Source: Paenibacillus sp. V4I7
Lineage (GTDB): Bacteria; Bacillota; Bacilli; Paenibacillales; NBRC-103111
NCBI RefSeq assembly: GCF_030817275.1
Contig: NZ_JAUSZD010000002.1
Span: 806,001-870,000, forward strand
Length of the DNA stretch: 64,000 nt
Direction: 5' to 3'
Part shown: positions 7,968 to 15,714 of the stretch, in pieces
Layout of the letters: each line of letters begins with the position of its first letter
Position numbering within the stretch: position 1 is the first letter of the stretch
Notes under the pieces: generated by a model
What the model was told of the DNA's origin: nothing
The model's database searches: none
Seen by the model: the letters and a program-made list of their open reading frames with translations, nothing else
Position numbers and translations under genes: made by a program

Positions 7968-9191
7968 ATGAATCGATTGCGTGGTTTTCTAAATTCTTAT
8001 CATCCCATTGTACATACGTTAATACTTGGAACCGTTATGGCTAGGGCCGCGTCCTCTATGAGTTTGCCGTTTCTCGCGATTTATTTAGCCAGACATACGT
8101 CGATGAGTGCGGTGATGATCGGAATTGTCATTGGGATGGGTTCTTTGGCTGGGACCGTAGGCGGTTTTATTGGGGGCACCTTATCGGACCGATTCGGAAG
8201 GCGCATTATCATGCTGGCGGCGCTTTTCGGCTGGGCGTTCGTGTTCTTAGGCTTCAGCATGGTTAAATTACCAATTCTGTTTATGCTGCTCAATATGCTG
8301 AACGGCTTGTGCCGATCCTTTTATGAGCCCGTGTCGCAGGCGTTGATGGCAGATCTCACAGAACCTGCGAAGCGACTTAAAGTATTTTCGATGCGGTATA
8401 TGGCTATTAATCTTGGTGTTGCAGTCGGGCCACTTTTGGGTGCCTTTTTCGCTACGATGAACGGTGCGCTGCCTTTTCTCATCACAGGAATCATTTATTT
8501 TATTTATGCGGTCACTCTTTACGCACTGCTCATCGCTTTTGGCATCAAGAAAATCGAGGGTGAGAAGAAATCTTCGGTTACTTTCGGTTCTGCTGTGCGA
8601 GTGATTCGCAGTGATATGACTTTTCGCTTGTATATCTTTGGTGGCATTATTGGAGCTATCGGATACTCCCAGGTGATGGTGACACTTTCGCAATATTTGG
8701 AGCAGAGTTTTGTCGATGGCGTGAAAATGTTTGCGATCTTGATGAGTGTGAATGCGATTGTGGTCATTGTCATGCAGATTCCACTTACTCGGTTGGCCGA
8801 AAAGTACACGCCAGTCGCTGCAATTGTAATTGGCAACCTAATGTTTGCGTTAGGGGATGTCGGCTTTGCATTTTCCCACTCGCTGGTATGGCTAATTATT
8901 TCGATGGGTATTTTCACCCTTGGCGAGATTCTAAATTACCCCGCTGCTAATATGTTGATTGACAAATTAGCTCCCGAGCATATGCGTGGCACCTATTTTG
9001 GCGCTCAAACATTAACGAACATAGGCCACTTTATTGGACCCTGGGTAGGTGGGTTCTTGCTCGTTTCTTATGGTGGAGATACGTTATATGTTCTTATGGC
9101 TGTTCTTACAATTGCGGGATCCATTTTCTACTGGAGAGGCTCAATTCGTCAAATGATGGCGAAAAATACGTCGAAAAAAGAATTTTTTTGA
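7968..9191 (+). CDS. MFS transporter, drug-exporter-like
   Basis: A 407-residue major facilitator with twelve predicted membrane segments. The loop 2-3 signature GGTLSDRFGRRIIMLAAL (about residues 66-83) and the segment 5-type GPLLGAF are present, which points to the DHA1 drug/H+ antiporter type. Substrate cannot be read from the sequence. The ATG has an AGGAG site. Downstream of the stop is a near-palindrome (TAGTTCTTAGGAACTA, about 9207-9222) without a T-run that may be a weak terminator. Confidence 0.88.
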   Translation: MNRLRGFLNSYHPIVHTLILGTVMARAASSMSLPFLAIYLARHTSMSAVMIGIVIGMGSLAGTVGGFIGGTLSDRFGRRIIMLAALFGWAFVFLGFSMVKLPILFMLLNMLNGLCRSFYEPVSQALMADLTEPAKRLKVFSMRYMAINLGVAVGPLLGAFFATMNGALPFLITGIIYFIYAVTLYALLIAFGIKKIEGEKKSSVTFGSAVRVIRSDMTFRLYIFGGIIGAIGYSQVMVTLSQYLEQSFVDGVKMFAILMSVNAIVVIVMQIPLTRLAEKYTPVAAIVIGNLMFALGDVGFAFSHSLVWLIISMGIFTLGEILNYPAANMLIDKLAPEHMRGTYFGAQTLTNIGHFIGPWVGGFLLVSYGGDTLYVLMAVLTIAGSIFYWRGSIRQMMAKNTSKKEFF

Positions 9192-9299
9192 AAAATAATG
9201 CAAAATTAGTTCTTAGGAACTATTCGATTTCAAAACGACTTCCCGTATCCTTGAGAGTGTACATATTTATTACTCTTAGTTCTTCAGATATGTAGCAAG

Positions 9300-9408
9300 A
9301 CATCTCGACAAAGGCAAAGCTGGCGAAAGCCAGTGACGCAAAGCTAAAGGGGCTTCCTTGTCCTGCAAACCGGACTCGCAGCCAGCCAGCCGCCGAACGA
9401 TTGGGTAT
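9300..9408 (+). promoter_or_regulatory. Cyclic-di-GMP-I (GEMM-I) riboswitch
   Basis: The aptamer core is readable in order: ACAAAGGCAAAGC, a stem capped by a GAAA tetraloop (CTGGCGAAAGCCAG), TGACGCAAAGC, then GGGGCTTCC, a variable second hairpin, and the closing strand CAGCCAGCCAGCCGCCGAA. The phrases GGCAAA, GAAA and GACGCAAAGC in this spacing are those of the GEMM-I class that binds cyclic-di-GMP. A terminator follows at 9417-9453 and then the 101-residue gene at 9500, so it controls that gene by attenuation. Whether ligand turns the gene on or off cannot be decided by eye. This RNA fills most of the 308-base gap after the MFS gene. Confidence 0.9.
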
Positions 9409-9416
9409 CAACATCA

Positions 9417-9453
9417 GAACCCCTCCGATCGGTTCACTATGGTGGGGTTTTTC
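9417..9453 (+). terminator. Attenuator downstream of the c-di-GMP aptamer
   Basis: AACCCC pairs with GGGGTT and is followed by TTTT. It lies between the aptamer and the ribosome-binding site of the controlled gene, as expected for the expression platform. Confidence 0.75.
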
Positions 9454-9499
9454 TCTGTCATAACAAATTCATGTAAAAATAAAAGGAGGATCCAGCAGC

Positions 9500-9805
9500 A
9501 TGCAATCAGAAGGAATACAACAAGAAGAACAAAAAGTGACTTCACTATGTGGTAATCATGTTGCCCGTTTGGTGCCTTCCTCGGATGGACCAAAGCTCAT
9601 GATTAATCGGGAAGAATACGCGTTAAATGAAAATTGTTGGGATGTTGAAATGTTTCACGGGAGAAACAATAGCATCTTGATTTTCTACTGGAAGGGCGAG
9701 GTTAAACTTTCTGTGAAAATGCCGCCGATGTCGCAAATTGAAGCATTTTTGACAAGGCTTTATCAATGTTTATCATCCAAATTAAGAACGGTACAGCCTA
9801 TCTAG
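9500..9805 (+). CDS. Uncharacterised 101-residue protein under c-di-GMP riboswitch control
   Basis: A small soluble protein with no signal peptide and no membrane segment. I do not recognise a family. The middle contains short beta-strand-like stretches (KLMINREEYAL, SILIFYWKGEVKLSVKM) and the end is a probable helix (SQIEAFLTRLYQCL). The ATG is preceded by AAAAGGAGG. The gene stands alone between its riboswitch and a terminator that overlaps its own stop codon. Genes behind such riboswitches usually act in motility, adhesion, matrix or c-di-GMP turnover, so a role there is plausible but not shown. Confidence 0.8.
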   Translation: MQSEGIQQEEQKVTSLCGNHVARLVPSSDGPKLMINREEYALNENCWDVEMFHGRNNSILIFYWKGEVKLSVKMPPMSQIEAFLTRLYQCLSSKLRTVQPI

Positions 9806-9820
9806 GCGTACCGTTTTTTT
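9787..9820 (+). terminator. Terminator of the riboswitch-controlled gene
   Basis: AACGGTAC pairs with GTACCGTT, followed by a T-run. The hairpin overlaps the last codons and the TAG stop of the 101-residue gene. Confidence 0.85.
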
Positions 9821-9936
9821 ATTACCAGCTGTAAGGGATTTATAAAGACAAAATGATTGTCACAAATTGACACAAGCTGATATAATGATTGTGGATTTTA
9901 GTAGTGCTTTGGAACTATTATTAGGGGGATACATGC

Positions 9937-10853
9937 ATGAGATTAATCACTCGTTCGGATTTTGATGGATTAGTATGCGCGATGCTTTTCAAAAAGATTT
10001 AAACATGGTGGATGAAATGAAATTCGTCCATCCCAAAGATATGCAGGACGGTTTGATAGAGGTTTCGGAAAACGATATTTTGGCCAATGTCCCTTATGTA
10101 GCGGCTTGTGGCTTGTGGTTCGATCATCATTCCAGTGAACTTGAGCGGATGGGCGAAAAGATTGAATTCAAAGGGGAAACCCGTATCGCGCCAAGTGCGG
10201 CACGTGTTGTTTATGATTACTATGGAGGGCCTGAGACCTTCGGTGATATCGATGATATTATGCGTGGGGTAGATAAAGCGGATTCGGCGCAGTTCAGCAA
10301 AGAAGATATTTTGAACCCAAGCGGATGGGATTTATTATCTTTTATCATGGATGCTCGAACGGGTTTAGGCCGTTATCGCGATTATCGGATTAGTAATTAT
10401 CAATTGATGGAAGATCTTGTGGAGCACTGTGCAACGATGTCCGTTCATGAGATTATGGAATTACCAGATGTGAAAGAGCGTGTTTCGCGATATTTTGAGT
10501 TAGATGCCTTATATCGTGATATGCTTCAAACCTATACGCGGACGGAAGGCAATGTTATTATTACCGACCTTCGTGATGTGGAAACCATCTATCCAGGGAA
10601 CCGTTTCATGGTGTATGCCCTTTATCCGGAGCAAAATATCTCGATTTGGGTCGTCGATGGCCGAAATAAACAAAACTGCGTCTTTGCTTGTGGTCACAGC
10701 ATTGTGAATCGCTCGTCCAAAACGAATATTGGCAATTTGATGCTCCAAAATGGTGGAGGCGGTCATCATGCAGCTGGTACTTGCCAAGTTGACTATGTGC
10801 ACGCTGAGGAAGTTTTGAAGAAAATTGTTGAAACGATGAGAACAGACGGATAA
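9937..10853 (+). CDS. DHH/DHHA1 family phosphoesterase (apparent -1 frameshift)
   Basis: Two frames together encode a normal DHH-superfamily protein of about 305 residues. Frame one starts at the ATG at 9937, after AGGGGGAT, and reads MRLITRSDFDGLVCAMLFKK before a stop. The second frame continues with DLNMVDEMKFVHPKDM and carries the DHH motif FDHHSSE, then the DHHA1 motif GNLMLQNGGGGHHAAGTCQV. The switch falls at C-AAA-AAG near 9991-9997. A missing A in that run, or a -1 ribosomal shift at AAA-AAG, would restore the full protein. The in-frame ATG at 9975 has no ribosome-binding site. Relatives degrade short RNAs, pAp, c-di-AMP products or polyphosphate; the substrate here is not known. Confidence 0.8.
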
Positions 10854-10929
10854 AATAAGTGAAACGGACCGCAGGATGGGGAGTTCCCGGAAAGCGGTTT
10901 TTCACGAAATGGGGACAGGGGGCAATGGA

Positions 10930-11325
10930 GTGGAGTTAGAACAAATTCATCATGTGGCGATCATCAGCTCCAATTATGAGCGATCGAAACACTTCTATGT
11001 CGACTTACTTGGATTAACAGTCATACACGAAACATATCGTGCAGAACGTGACTCCTATAAGTTGGATCTACGCATCGGGAAGACCGAGCAGCAGATCGAG
11101 TTGTTTTCATTTCCGAATCCTCCGCTGCGAGTTAACCAGCCTGAGGCAAGGGGTCTTAGGCATCTGGCTTTTGTCGTGCCGAATATGGAACAAAGCGTTA
11201 AGGAACTTGAGAGCAAGGGGATTGCGGTAGAACCGGTAAGGATTGATCCTATTACCGGTGACCAATATACTTTTTTTGCAGATCCGGATGGTCTGCCCTT
11301 GGAGTTGGTGGAACATGCGAAATGA
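10930..11325 (+). CDS. VOC-family (glyoxalase-like) protein
   Basis: A 131-residue vicinal-oxygen-chelate protein. It has the usual two betaalphabetabetabeta modules: IHHVAIISSNYERSKHFYVDLLGL, then RHLAFVVPNMEQSVKEL and the end FFADPDGLPLELVE. His6-type and Glu metal ligands are in IHHVAI, IELFSF, RHLAF and LELVE. It resembles the YwbC/SMU1112c subgroup, often annotated as glyoxalase or dioxygenase without proof. An upstream in-frame ATG at 10876 exists, but the GTG at 10930 has AGGGGG at 7 bases and matches the domain start, so I used it. Confidence 0.85.
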   Translation: MELEQIHHVAIISSNYERSKHFYVDLLGLTVIHETYRAERDSYKLDLRIGKTEQQIELFSFPNPPLRVNQPEARGLRHLAFVVPNMEQSVKELESKGIAVEPVRIDPITGDQYTFFADPDGLPLELVEHAK

Positions 11326-11443
11326 TCGCCAAGAAAGGACAGAACAGGAGCCGAAGCTGAGGTTTGCCAAAGGCTGCCTATGGAGTATTCTTGTGTCCAT
11401 TCCCATATGGGCGTTATTGATTTGGTTTTTGTTTATAAAATAA
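11315..11443 (+). CDS. Small single-pass membrane protein (42 residues)
   Basis: A short reading frame begins inside the end of the VOC gene (11-base overlap). It encodes a charged N-terminus (MRNDRQERTEQEPKLRFAKG) followed by one hydrophobic segment (LWSILVSIPIWALLIWFLF) and a final Lys. Its stop codon abuts a strong terminator. The overlap suggests translational coupling. No known family is recognised. Its membrane topology and position argue for a real gene, but the ribosome-binding site (GGAG) is weak and distant. Confidence 0.55.
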   Translation: MRNDRQERTEQEPKLRFAKGCLWSILVSIPIWALLIWFLFIK

Positions 11444-11514
11444 AATCCCTCATTAGCTTGGTCTGACCGCTGCATGCATGCAGTTCGGTCGGATGAGCCG
11501 TTGAGGGATTTTTA
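11442..11514 (+). terminator. Long terminator after the VOC operon
   Basis: AAAATCCCTCA pairs with TGAGGGATTTTT, enclosing a second helix GACCGCTGCATG / CATGCAGTTCGGTC. The T-rich tail follows. Confidence 0.85.
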
Positions 11515-11516
11515 TT

Positions 11517-11707
11517 TTTCCACATAAGAAAGTATAAGTTTTCGGAACCCGAAAACCGCTTTCTTATTGGCGATAAAACCTAATATAGGGATCTTTGGTC
11601 GGAGACCAAAGTCTCTCCGCATATAGGGATCTTTGGTAGTAGACCAAAGTCTCTCCTCGCTAAACGCGGTCGCACATCCCTGATTGGCCTCGATAGAGGT
11701 TTTCTCA
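11517..11707 (-). repeat. Composite dispersed intergenic repeat, copy 1
   Basis: Read on the minus strand, this region starts at the stop codon of the RNA methyltransferase (TGAGAAAAC) and runs through ATCGAGGCC, GCGACCGCG, two tandem 38-40-base palindromic units, AATAAGAAAGCGG and a GTTTTCGG/CCGAAAAC hairpin to CTTATGTGGAAA. A second copy lies at 56311-56425, also starting exactly at a stop codon but without the tandem units. It is non-coding in all likelihood. It may be a REP- or MITE-like element or a conserved 3'-UTR structure. Confidence 0.75.
11583..11660 (-). repeat. Two tandem copies of a 38-bp palindromic repeat
   Basis: Copy one is 11583-11620 and copy two 11621-11660; the second differs at a few positions and is 2 bases longer. 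Each contains the hairpin CTTTGGTC-GGA-GACCAAAG or a variant. A third copy, identical to copy one over 38 bases but inverted, is at 19994-20031. The units sit inside the larger composite repeat at this locus. Confidence 0.85.
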
Positions 11708-12856
11708 CTTGTCCGTTTGTCTGCGCGGTGGCAATGGTCCAAGATACTGGAACAGGTTACATTCGATCCGACCATTAAATAGTTTGCGCTTCTTATCCGC
11801 GCGGCGGTTCATATAGTGCTCGAGCTGTGTGCTCGGGCTTAAGATGAACATGCTCCATGAAGGCATGGGAGCGGTGAGTGCACCGAGCTGGCGCAGCGCC
11901 ACCTCTACATCTTGCGCTTCACCAAGCCGCTCTCCATAAGGAGGGTTGGTGATCAAGCAGCCGTAGTCTCCGCGTGGGCGGGCTTTAGCTACTGGTTCCA
12001 CGAGCAGCTTGAACTGCTTCGTCAAGCCGGCGGCTTTCGCGGCAGCCTCTGCGACTTCGATGGCAGAGGGATCAATGTCACTGCCAATGATGTTCAGCGG
12101 AACATCATCTTTAACCGCGTCGAAGGCCTCGTCGCGAGCCTTGTCCCACAGCTTGCGGGGGATATTGCCCCACGCCTCGCTAGGGAAGCTGCGCCGCAGT
12201 CCTGGCGCGATGTTCCATCCGATCATAGCAGCCTCGATCGGAATCGTTCCAGACCCGCAGAACGGGTCGTAGAGCGGTCTGTCGACCTTCCAGCGGCTCA
12301 GGAGGATCATCGCAGCCGCCATGGTTTCCTTGAGCGGCGCTTCGGTCACGAGCTTGCGGTAGCCACGCTTGTGTAAGCTGGCGCCGGTAGTGTCGATCGT
12401 TAGCGTTGCGATATCGTTCAGGAGTGCGATTTCGATCACGTAGCGTGCTCCGTTCTCAGGGAACCACTCCGTTCCGTAGCGAAGCTTCAGCTTCTCCACG
12501 ACGGCTTTTTTCACAATTCCTTGGCAAGCGGGAACGCTAGATAATTGTGACTTATGGGAACGCCCTTCCACAGGGAATTCGGCATCGTTCGGAATCCAGT
12601 CCGGCCAAGCAAGCGCTTTGGCGCCTTCGAAAAGCTCATCGAAAGTCACGGCCTTAAATTGGCCCATGAGTACCAAGATGCGATCGGCGGTTCTGAGCCA
12701 AAGATTGGTGCGGCAGATGGCCAGCTCATCGCCAAGAAATCGGACACGGCCATTCTCGACAGTCACCTCGTTGTAGCCAAGATCACGGATTTCGCGAGCA
12801 ACGATGGCCTCAAGTCCCATTGGGCAAGTTGCGATTAGTTCAATTTGTTGTGGCAT
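11705..12856 (-). CDS. THUMP-domain class I SAM-dependent RNA methyltransferase (RlmL/YpsC family)
   Basis: A 383-residue protein expected to methylate guanine N2 in 23S rRNA. The N-terminal part (residues about 1-160) is a ferredoxin-like plus THUMP domain. The catalytic part has the SAM-binding motif YDPFCGSGTIPIEAAM (about 191-206), the acidic turn GSDIDPSAIEVA and the catalytic NPPYGERLG. Length and layout match Bacillus YpsC. An upstream GTG/ATG extension of ten residues is possible, but the ATG at 12856 has GGAAGGAA at a good distance. The gene is locally richer in G+C than its neighbours. Confidence 0.88.
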   Translation of the reverse strand: MPQQIELIATCPMGLEAIVAREIRDLGYNEVTVENGRVRFLGDELAICRTNLWLRTADRILVLMGQFKAVTFDELFEGAKALAWPDWIPNDAEFPVEGRSHKSQLSSVPACQGIVKKAVVEKLKLRYGTEWFPENGARYVIEIALLNDIATLTIDTTGASLHKRGYRKLVTEAPLKETMAAAMILLSRWKVDRPLYDPFCGSGTIPIEAAMIGWNIAPGLRRSFPSEAWGNIPRKLWDKARDEAFDAVKDDVPLNIIGSDIDPSAIEVAEAAAKAAGLTKQFKLLVEPVAKARPRGDYGCLITNPPYGERLGEAQDVEVALRQLGALTAPMPSWSMFILSPSTQLEHYMNRRADKKRKLFNGRIECNLFQYLGPLPPRRQTDK

Positions 12857-12992
12857 GTTTAGATTCCTTCCATCCGGGTTGTACATCGCTCAATAAACTC
12901 ATACAATTAACAAGTATAGGACAAATAGGTTACACTTACAAACGGAACACGCAAAGTGGATACTTTGATGATTTTTCTAAGGAGGATAAAAC

Positions 12993-13628
12993 ATGGAAAC
13001 CATAACAGCCGAGAGCTATATGGAGGGTTTATACGAAGAAGATACCGTTCTAGAGCGAGTTAAGGAAGTCATACGCACCCATAATATGCCTGAAATATCG
13101 ATAGCACCAGGATACGGCAGATTGCTCACTATGCTGGTCACGATGATAGGCGCAACGAAGGTGTTGGAAGTAGGTGCTTTGGGCGGTTATAGCGGGATTT
13201 GTTTGGCGAGAGGCTTGAAAGAGGGCGGCAAGCTGATTTCGCTTGAGTTAAAACAAGAATTTGCTGATGTAGCCAAGCAAAATGTGACCGAAGCGGGCCT
13301 TGGCGAGCTCGTTGAGTACCGGATTGGCGAAGCACTCATTCATCTGAATGAGCTTCTTGAGCAGGGAGAGCGATTTGATTTCTTTTTTATCGATGCAGAC
13401 AAGGTGAATTATCCGAATTATTTGGAGCTCGCAATTAAACTGGCGAATCCTGGCGCCATTATTGCGGGGGATAACACACTGATGCGAGGAAAAGTTGTCG
13501 ATGCGAACCAAACCAAAGCCTCAGTTCAGGCGATGCGTACTTTCAATCAATTGATCGCCACTGATCCGCGTTTGGAAAGCACCATCCTGCCAGCTTATGA
13601 TGGCTTGGCTTTAGCACGAGTGAAGTAA
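12993..13628 (+). CDS. O-methyltransferase, class I SAM-dependent (COMT-like)
   Basis: A 211-residue methyltransferase of the catechol O-methyltransferase-like family (PF01596). The SAM motif VLEVGALGGYSGICLARGL is at about residues 51-69, and the metal-binding Asp motif FFFIDADKVNYPNY at about 129-142; GDNTLMRG and NQ supply other ligands. The natural acceptor is unknown; the family methylates catechols, caffeoyl-CoA or tRNA (TrmR/YrrM is a relative). The ATG has AAGGAGG. The stop codon lies 3 bases before the left end of the IS element, so its terminator has been displaced. Confidence 0.9.
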   Translation: METITAESYMEGLYEEDTVLERVKEVIRTHNMPEISIAPGYGRLLTMLVTMIGATKVLEVGALGGYSGICLARGLKEGGKLISLELKQEFADVAKQNVTEAGLGELVEYRIGEALIHLNELLEQGERFDFFFIDADKVNYPNYLELAIKLANPGAIIAGDNTLMRGKVVDANQTKASVQAMRTFNQLIATDPRLESTILPAYDGLALARVK

Positions 13629-13712
13629 TAAAAAGAGGGTGTCCCAAAAGCCATGATAGTCTTGGTGTGTAGGACACTCCAGATCGTTAGAAAAAGTGAA
13701 TATTTGAATGAA

Positions 13713-13752
13713 AAAGGAGCTAAGCGGCTTGTACGTGCTTAGCTCCTTTATT
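13713..13752 (-). terminator. Terminator overlapping the end of the transposase gene
   Basis: AAAGGAGCTAAGC pairs with GCTTAGCTCCTTT, and the arm overlaps the last codons of the transposase. T-rich sequence flanks the stem on both sides. Confidence 0.7.
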
Positions 13753-15330
13753 TTTAGCGTCCATCGCTGCTTTCTTCAGCAAGTTATGGGCAAGCGAAAG
13801 CCACCCGACCTCTAGACTTACTTTGGGTAAGCCTCGAAGCAGGAATCTTTTGAATCCGCGGTTGTTCTTGATGTCACCAAACACAGGCTCTGGCTCAATC
13901 ATACGCCGTACTGCTAGCGCGTAACCTTCTTCGCTACGGAGTTTGTTGCGCGCTTGGTTCTTTAATCGCAAGTAGTTCATGCTTACTTTAACTTCGCGAT
14001 TACCTTGGGCTTTCGTACACTGTGGTTTCAGCGGGCAACCTTCACAGCTTGCACTCCGGTAATGGCGGTACTCGATTTCATATCCACTCTCCGTTTTCTC
14101 TTTGCTTGCTCTGCGGAAAATGAGGGGTTGTCCTGTCGCACATGTCCACGTATCTTGTTCTTCGTCATAGGTCCAGTTGTCGATTTTACTAATATCCTTT
14201 TGCCACGCTTTGTTTTTCTCACGGTGATAGGTGCTATATTTGACGATGGCTTCGACTTCATTTTGCTCTAAATAGTCGTAGTTCTCTTCGCCGCCATATC
14301 CCGCATCAGCGATGATCGTGCTCGGCAGCTTGCCTAGTTGCGATTTTACTTTTTCAAGATGAGGGATGAGGCAGCGTGTATCGGTAGGCCGTTGGTGTAC
14401 GCTGTAGCCGAGGATAAATTGATTTTCAGTGCCGATCTGTACATTGTAACCCGGCTTAAGTTGGCCGTTTCGCATATGATCTTCTTTCATCCGCATGAAC
14501 GTAGCATCTTTGTCGGTCTTACTGTAGCTATTCCGACTCCCTAAAATTTCTTCATGTGTTTCATACTTTTGAAGTCGAGGAAGAAGATCTTTTCGAAGTG
14601 TGCGCACGGCTTTCTTTAGCGACTTGTCCTTCGGGTTTTCCTGCAGTCTTTCTTCCAATTGTTTGACAGCGATCTCTAATTTTTCACTTGTGATCTTAGA
14701 CGCTCCGCCCAGTTCGCTTAGGTCTTGGCCAACATGCATCTGCTCTTCTTGCTTCTCAGCTTCTTCGATCGTGGCAAACAGCGTCTGCACTTTCTCCTGA
14801 AGCTTGGCCTTATGCTTCACAACCGCTTTACCCCAAACAAAGGTATACCGATTGGCATTCGCTTCAATTTTAGTACCGTCAACAAAATAGTGCTCTAGTT
14901 GAACGTACTTCTCGTCGGCCAAAAATTGAAGAACCGCGGTAAATACGGTCTCCAGCAGGGCTTTCATCCGTTCAGAACGAAAACGGTTAATGGTGCGGAA
15001 GTCGGGTCGTTGTCTGCCTGCAATCCACATGAACATGACGTTTTCGCGGACAGCCTTGGCGATCTGTCGGGAGGAGTAAATACGCTGGGTGTAGGCATAA
15101 ATGATCACTTTTGTTAGCATCTTAGGGTGATAGCTATCTCTTCCGCCTCCAGGGTAAGCTGCGTCGAAAATGACGTCATCCAGTTGATTCACGGCGGCGT
15201 TTACAATGCGAACGAGGTGATTTTGAGGAATATCTTCCTCCAAGTCCATTGGCAGGCAAAGTTGATCCATGGTATATTGAATGTACAAAGAAACCGTCTC
15301 CTTTTGTAAGTGGTTGGGTGGTACCTCCAT
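13720..15330 (-). CDS. IS1182-family transposase
   Basis: A 536-residue DDE transposase. The N-terminal IS1182/IS1380-type domain (VRIVNAAVNQLDD, YHPKMLTKVIIYAYTQ) precedes the catalytic core: first Asp in HYFVDGTKIEAN (about 152), second Asp in IIADAGYGGEENYDY, and Glu in RRMIEPEPVFGDIKNNRG. A coiled insertion with many Lys/Glu lies between the first two. A zinc-like cluster CEGCPLKPQC is near residue 435. The frame is complete. The start codon choice is uncertain because the Shine-Dalgarno sequence is weak. Confidence 0.94.
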   Translation of the reverse strand: MEVPPNHLQKETVSLYIQYTMDQLCLPMDLEEDIPQNHLVRIVNAAVNQLDDVIFDAAYPGGGRDSYHPKMLTKVIIYAYTQRIYSSRQIAKAVRENVMFMWIAGRQRPDFRTINRFRSERMKALLETVFTAVLQFLADEKYVQLEHYFVDGTKIEANANRYTFVWGKAVVKHKAKLQEKVQTLFATIEEAEKQEEQMHVGQDLSELGGASKITSEKLEIAVKQLEERLQENPKDKSLKKAVRTLRKDLLPRLQKYETHEEILGSRNSYSKTDKDATFMRMKEDHMRNGQLKPGYNVQIGTENQFILGYSVHQRPTDTRCLIPHLEKVKSQLGKLPSTIIADAGYGGEENYDYLEQNEVEAIVKYSTYHREKNKAWQKDISKIDNWTYDEEQDTWTCATGQPLIFRRASKEKTESGYEIEYRHYRSASCEGCPLKPQCTKAQGNREVKVSMNYLRLKNQARNKLRSEEGYALAVRRMIEPEPVFGDIKNNRGFKRFLLRGLPKVSLEVGWLSLAHNLLKKAAMDAKNKGAKHVQAA

Positions 15331-15419
15331 TTTACCAAAGAACGGTTTCTTTTTGTTTACAAAATGAGAGGATGCCCCTCAGTCATTTTATGACTTTTGG
15401 GACACCCTCTTTCATTGGT

Positions 15420-15638
15420 TTAAGATGCTTTTTGATCTGGTATATGGAAGTCAGACTCGCTTAATTTGCCAGGAGTAATTGGTTTGATTTGCGTTAACGG
15501 AGGCACTGGTTGTGATGTGGTACTAGGGTGAGTGACTTCTTGCTTCTTGAAAGAAATAGCATTGATGCCGTTCCAATAGATAAATAATAACTCTGCACAT
15601 ACGACGATCAAAACAATTTTACGCCAGTTCAGCCTCAT
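15420..15638 (-). CDS. Small membrane-anchored hypothetical protein
   Basis: A 72-residue protein with one N-terminal hydrophobic segment (KIVLIVVCAELLFIYW) preceded by Arg/Lys, then a Ser/Thr/Pro-rich outside part (STTSQPVPPLTQIKPITPG). It looks like a signal anchor with a short extracellular tail. No family is recognised. The ATG has GAGGAT upstream. Its stop codon is only about 8 bases from the right end of the IS element; the C-terminus may be original, as the element ends outside the reading frame. Confidence 0.62.
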   Translation of the reverse strand: MRLNWRKIVLIVVCAELLFIYWNGINAISFKKQEVTHPSTTSQPVPPLTQIKPITPGKLSESDFHIPDQKAS

Positions 15639-15714
15639 GGATAGATCCTCACTTTCAATGATACGCCTATATTATCATATTGTGGAAGAAATTCCCATGA
15701 TTATTTCTCACTCT

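Larger units (their letters stand above)
13632..15412. mobile_element. IS1182-family insertion sequence
   Basis: The element is about 1.78 kb and is bounded by inverted repeats AAAGAGGGTGTCCCAAAAG at both ends, extending imperfectly into CCATGA versus TCATAA. It holds one transposase gene on the minus strand. Target-site duplication is not obvious. It lies between the stop codons of two convergent genes, only 3 and about 8 bases away, where a terminator would normally be. The gene is intact, so the element may be active. Confidence 0.88.

Noticed and set aside
9220-9414. Reverse-strand frame of 64 codons
   Set aside because: It lies on the antisense strand of the c-di-GMP riboswitch, which explains the conserved sequence better.
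9975-10853. ATG at 9975 as the true start of the DHH protein
   Set aside because: It has no ribosome-binding site, and the conserved DHH start TRSDFDGLVCAMLF lies upstream in the other frame.
11583-11660. CRISPR-like tandem repeat
   Set aside because: Only two units, directly adjacent with no spacer, palindromic, and a third copy stands alone elsewhere; no cas gene is near.
11512-11775. Reverse-strand frame of 87 codons
   Set aside because: It lies across the repeats and the end of the RNA methyltransferase gene, with no family match and no ribosome-binding site.
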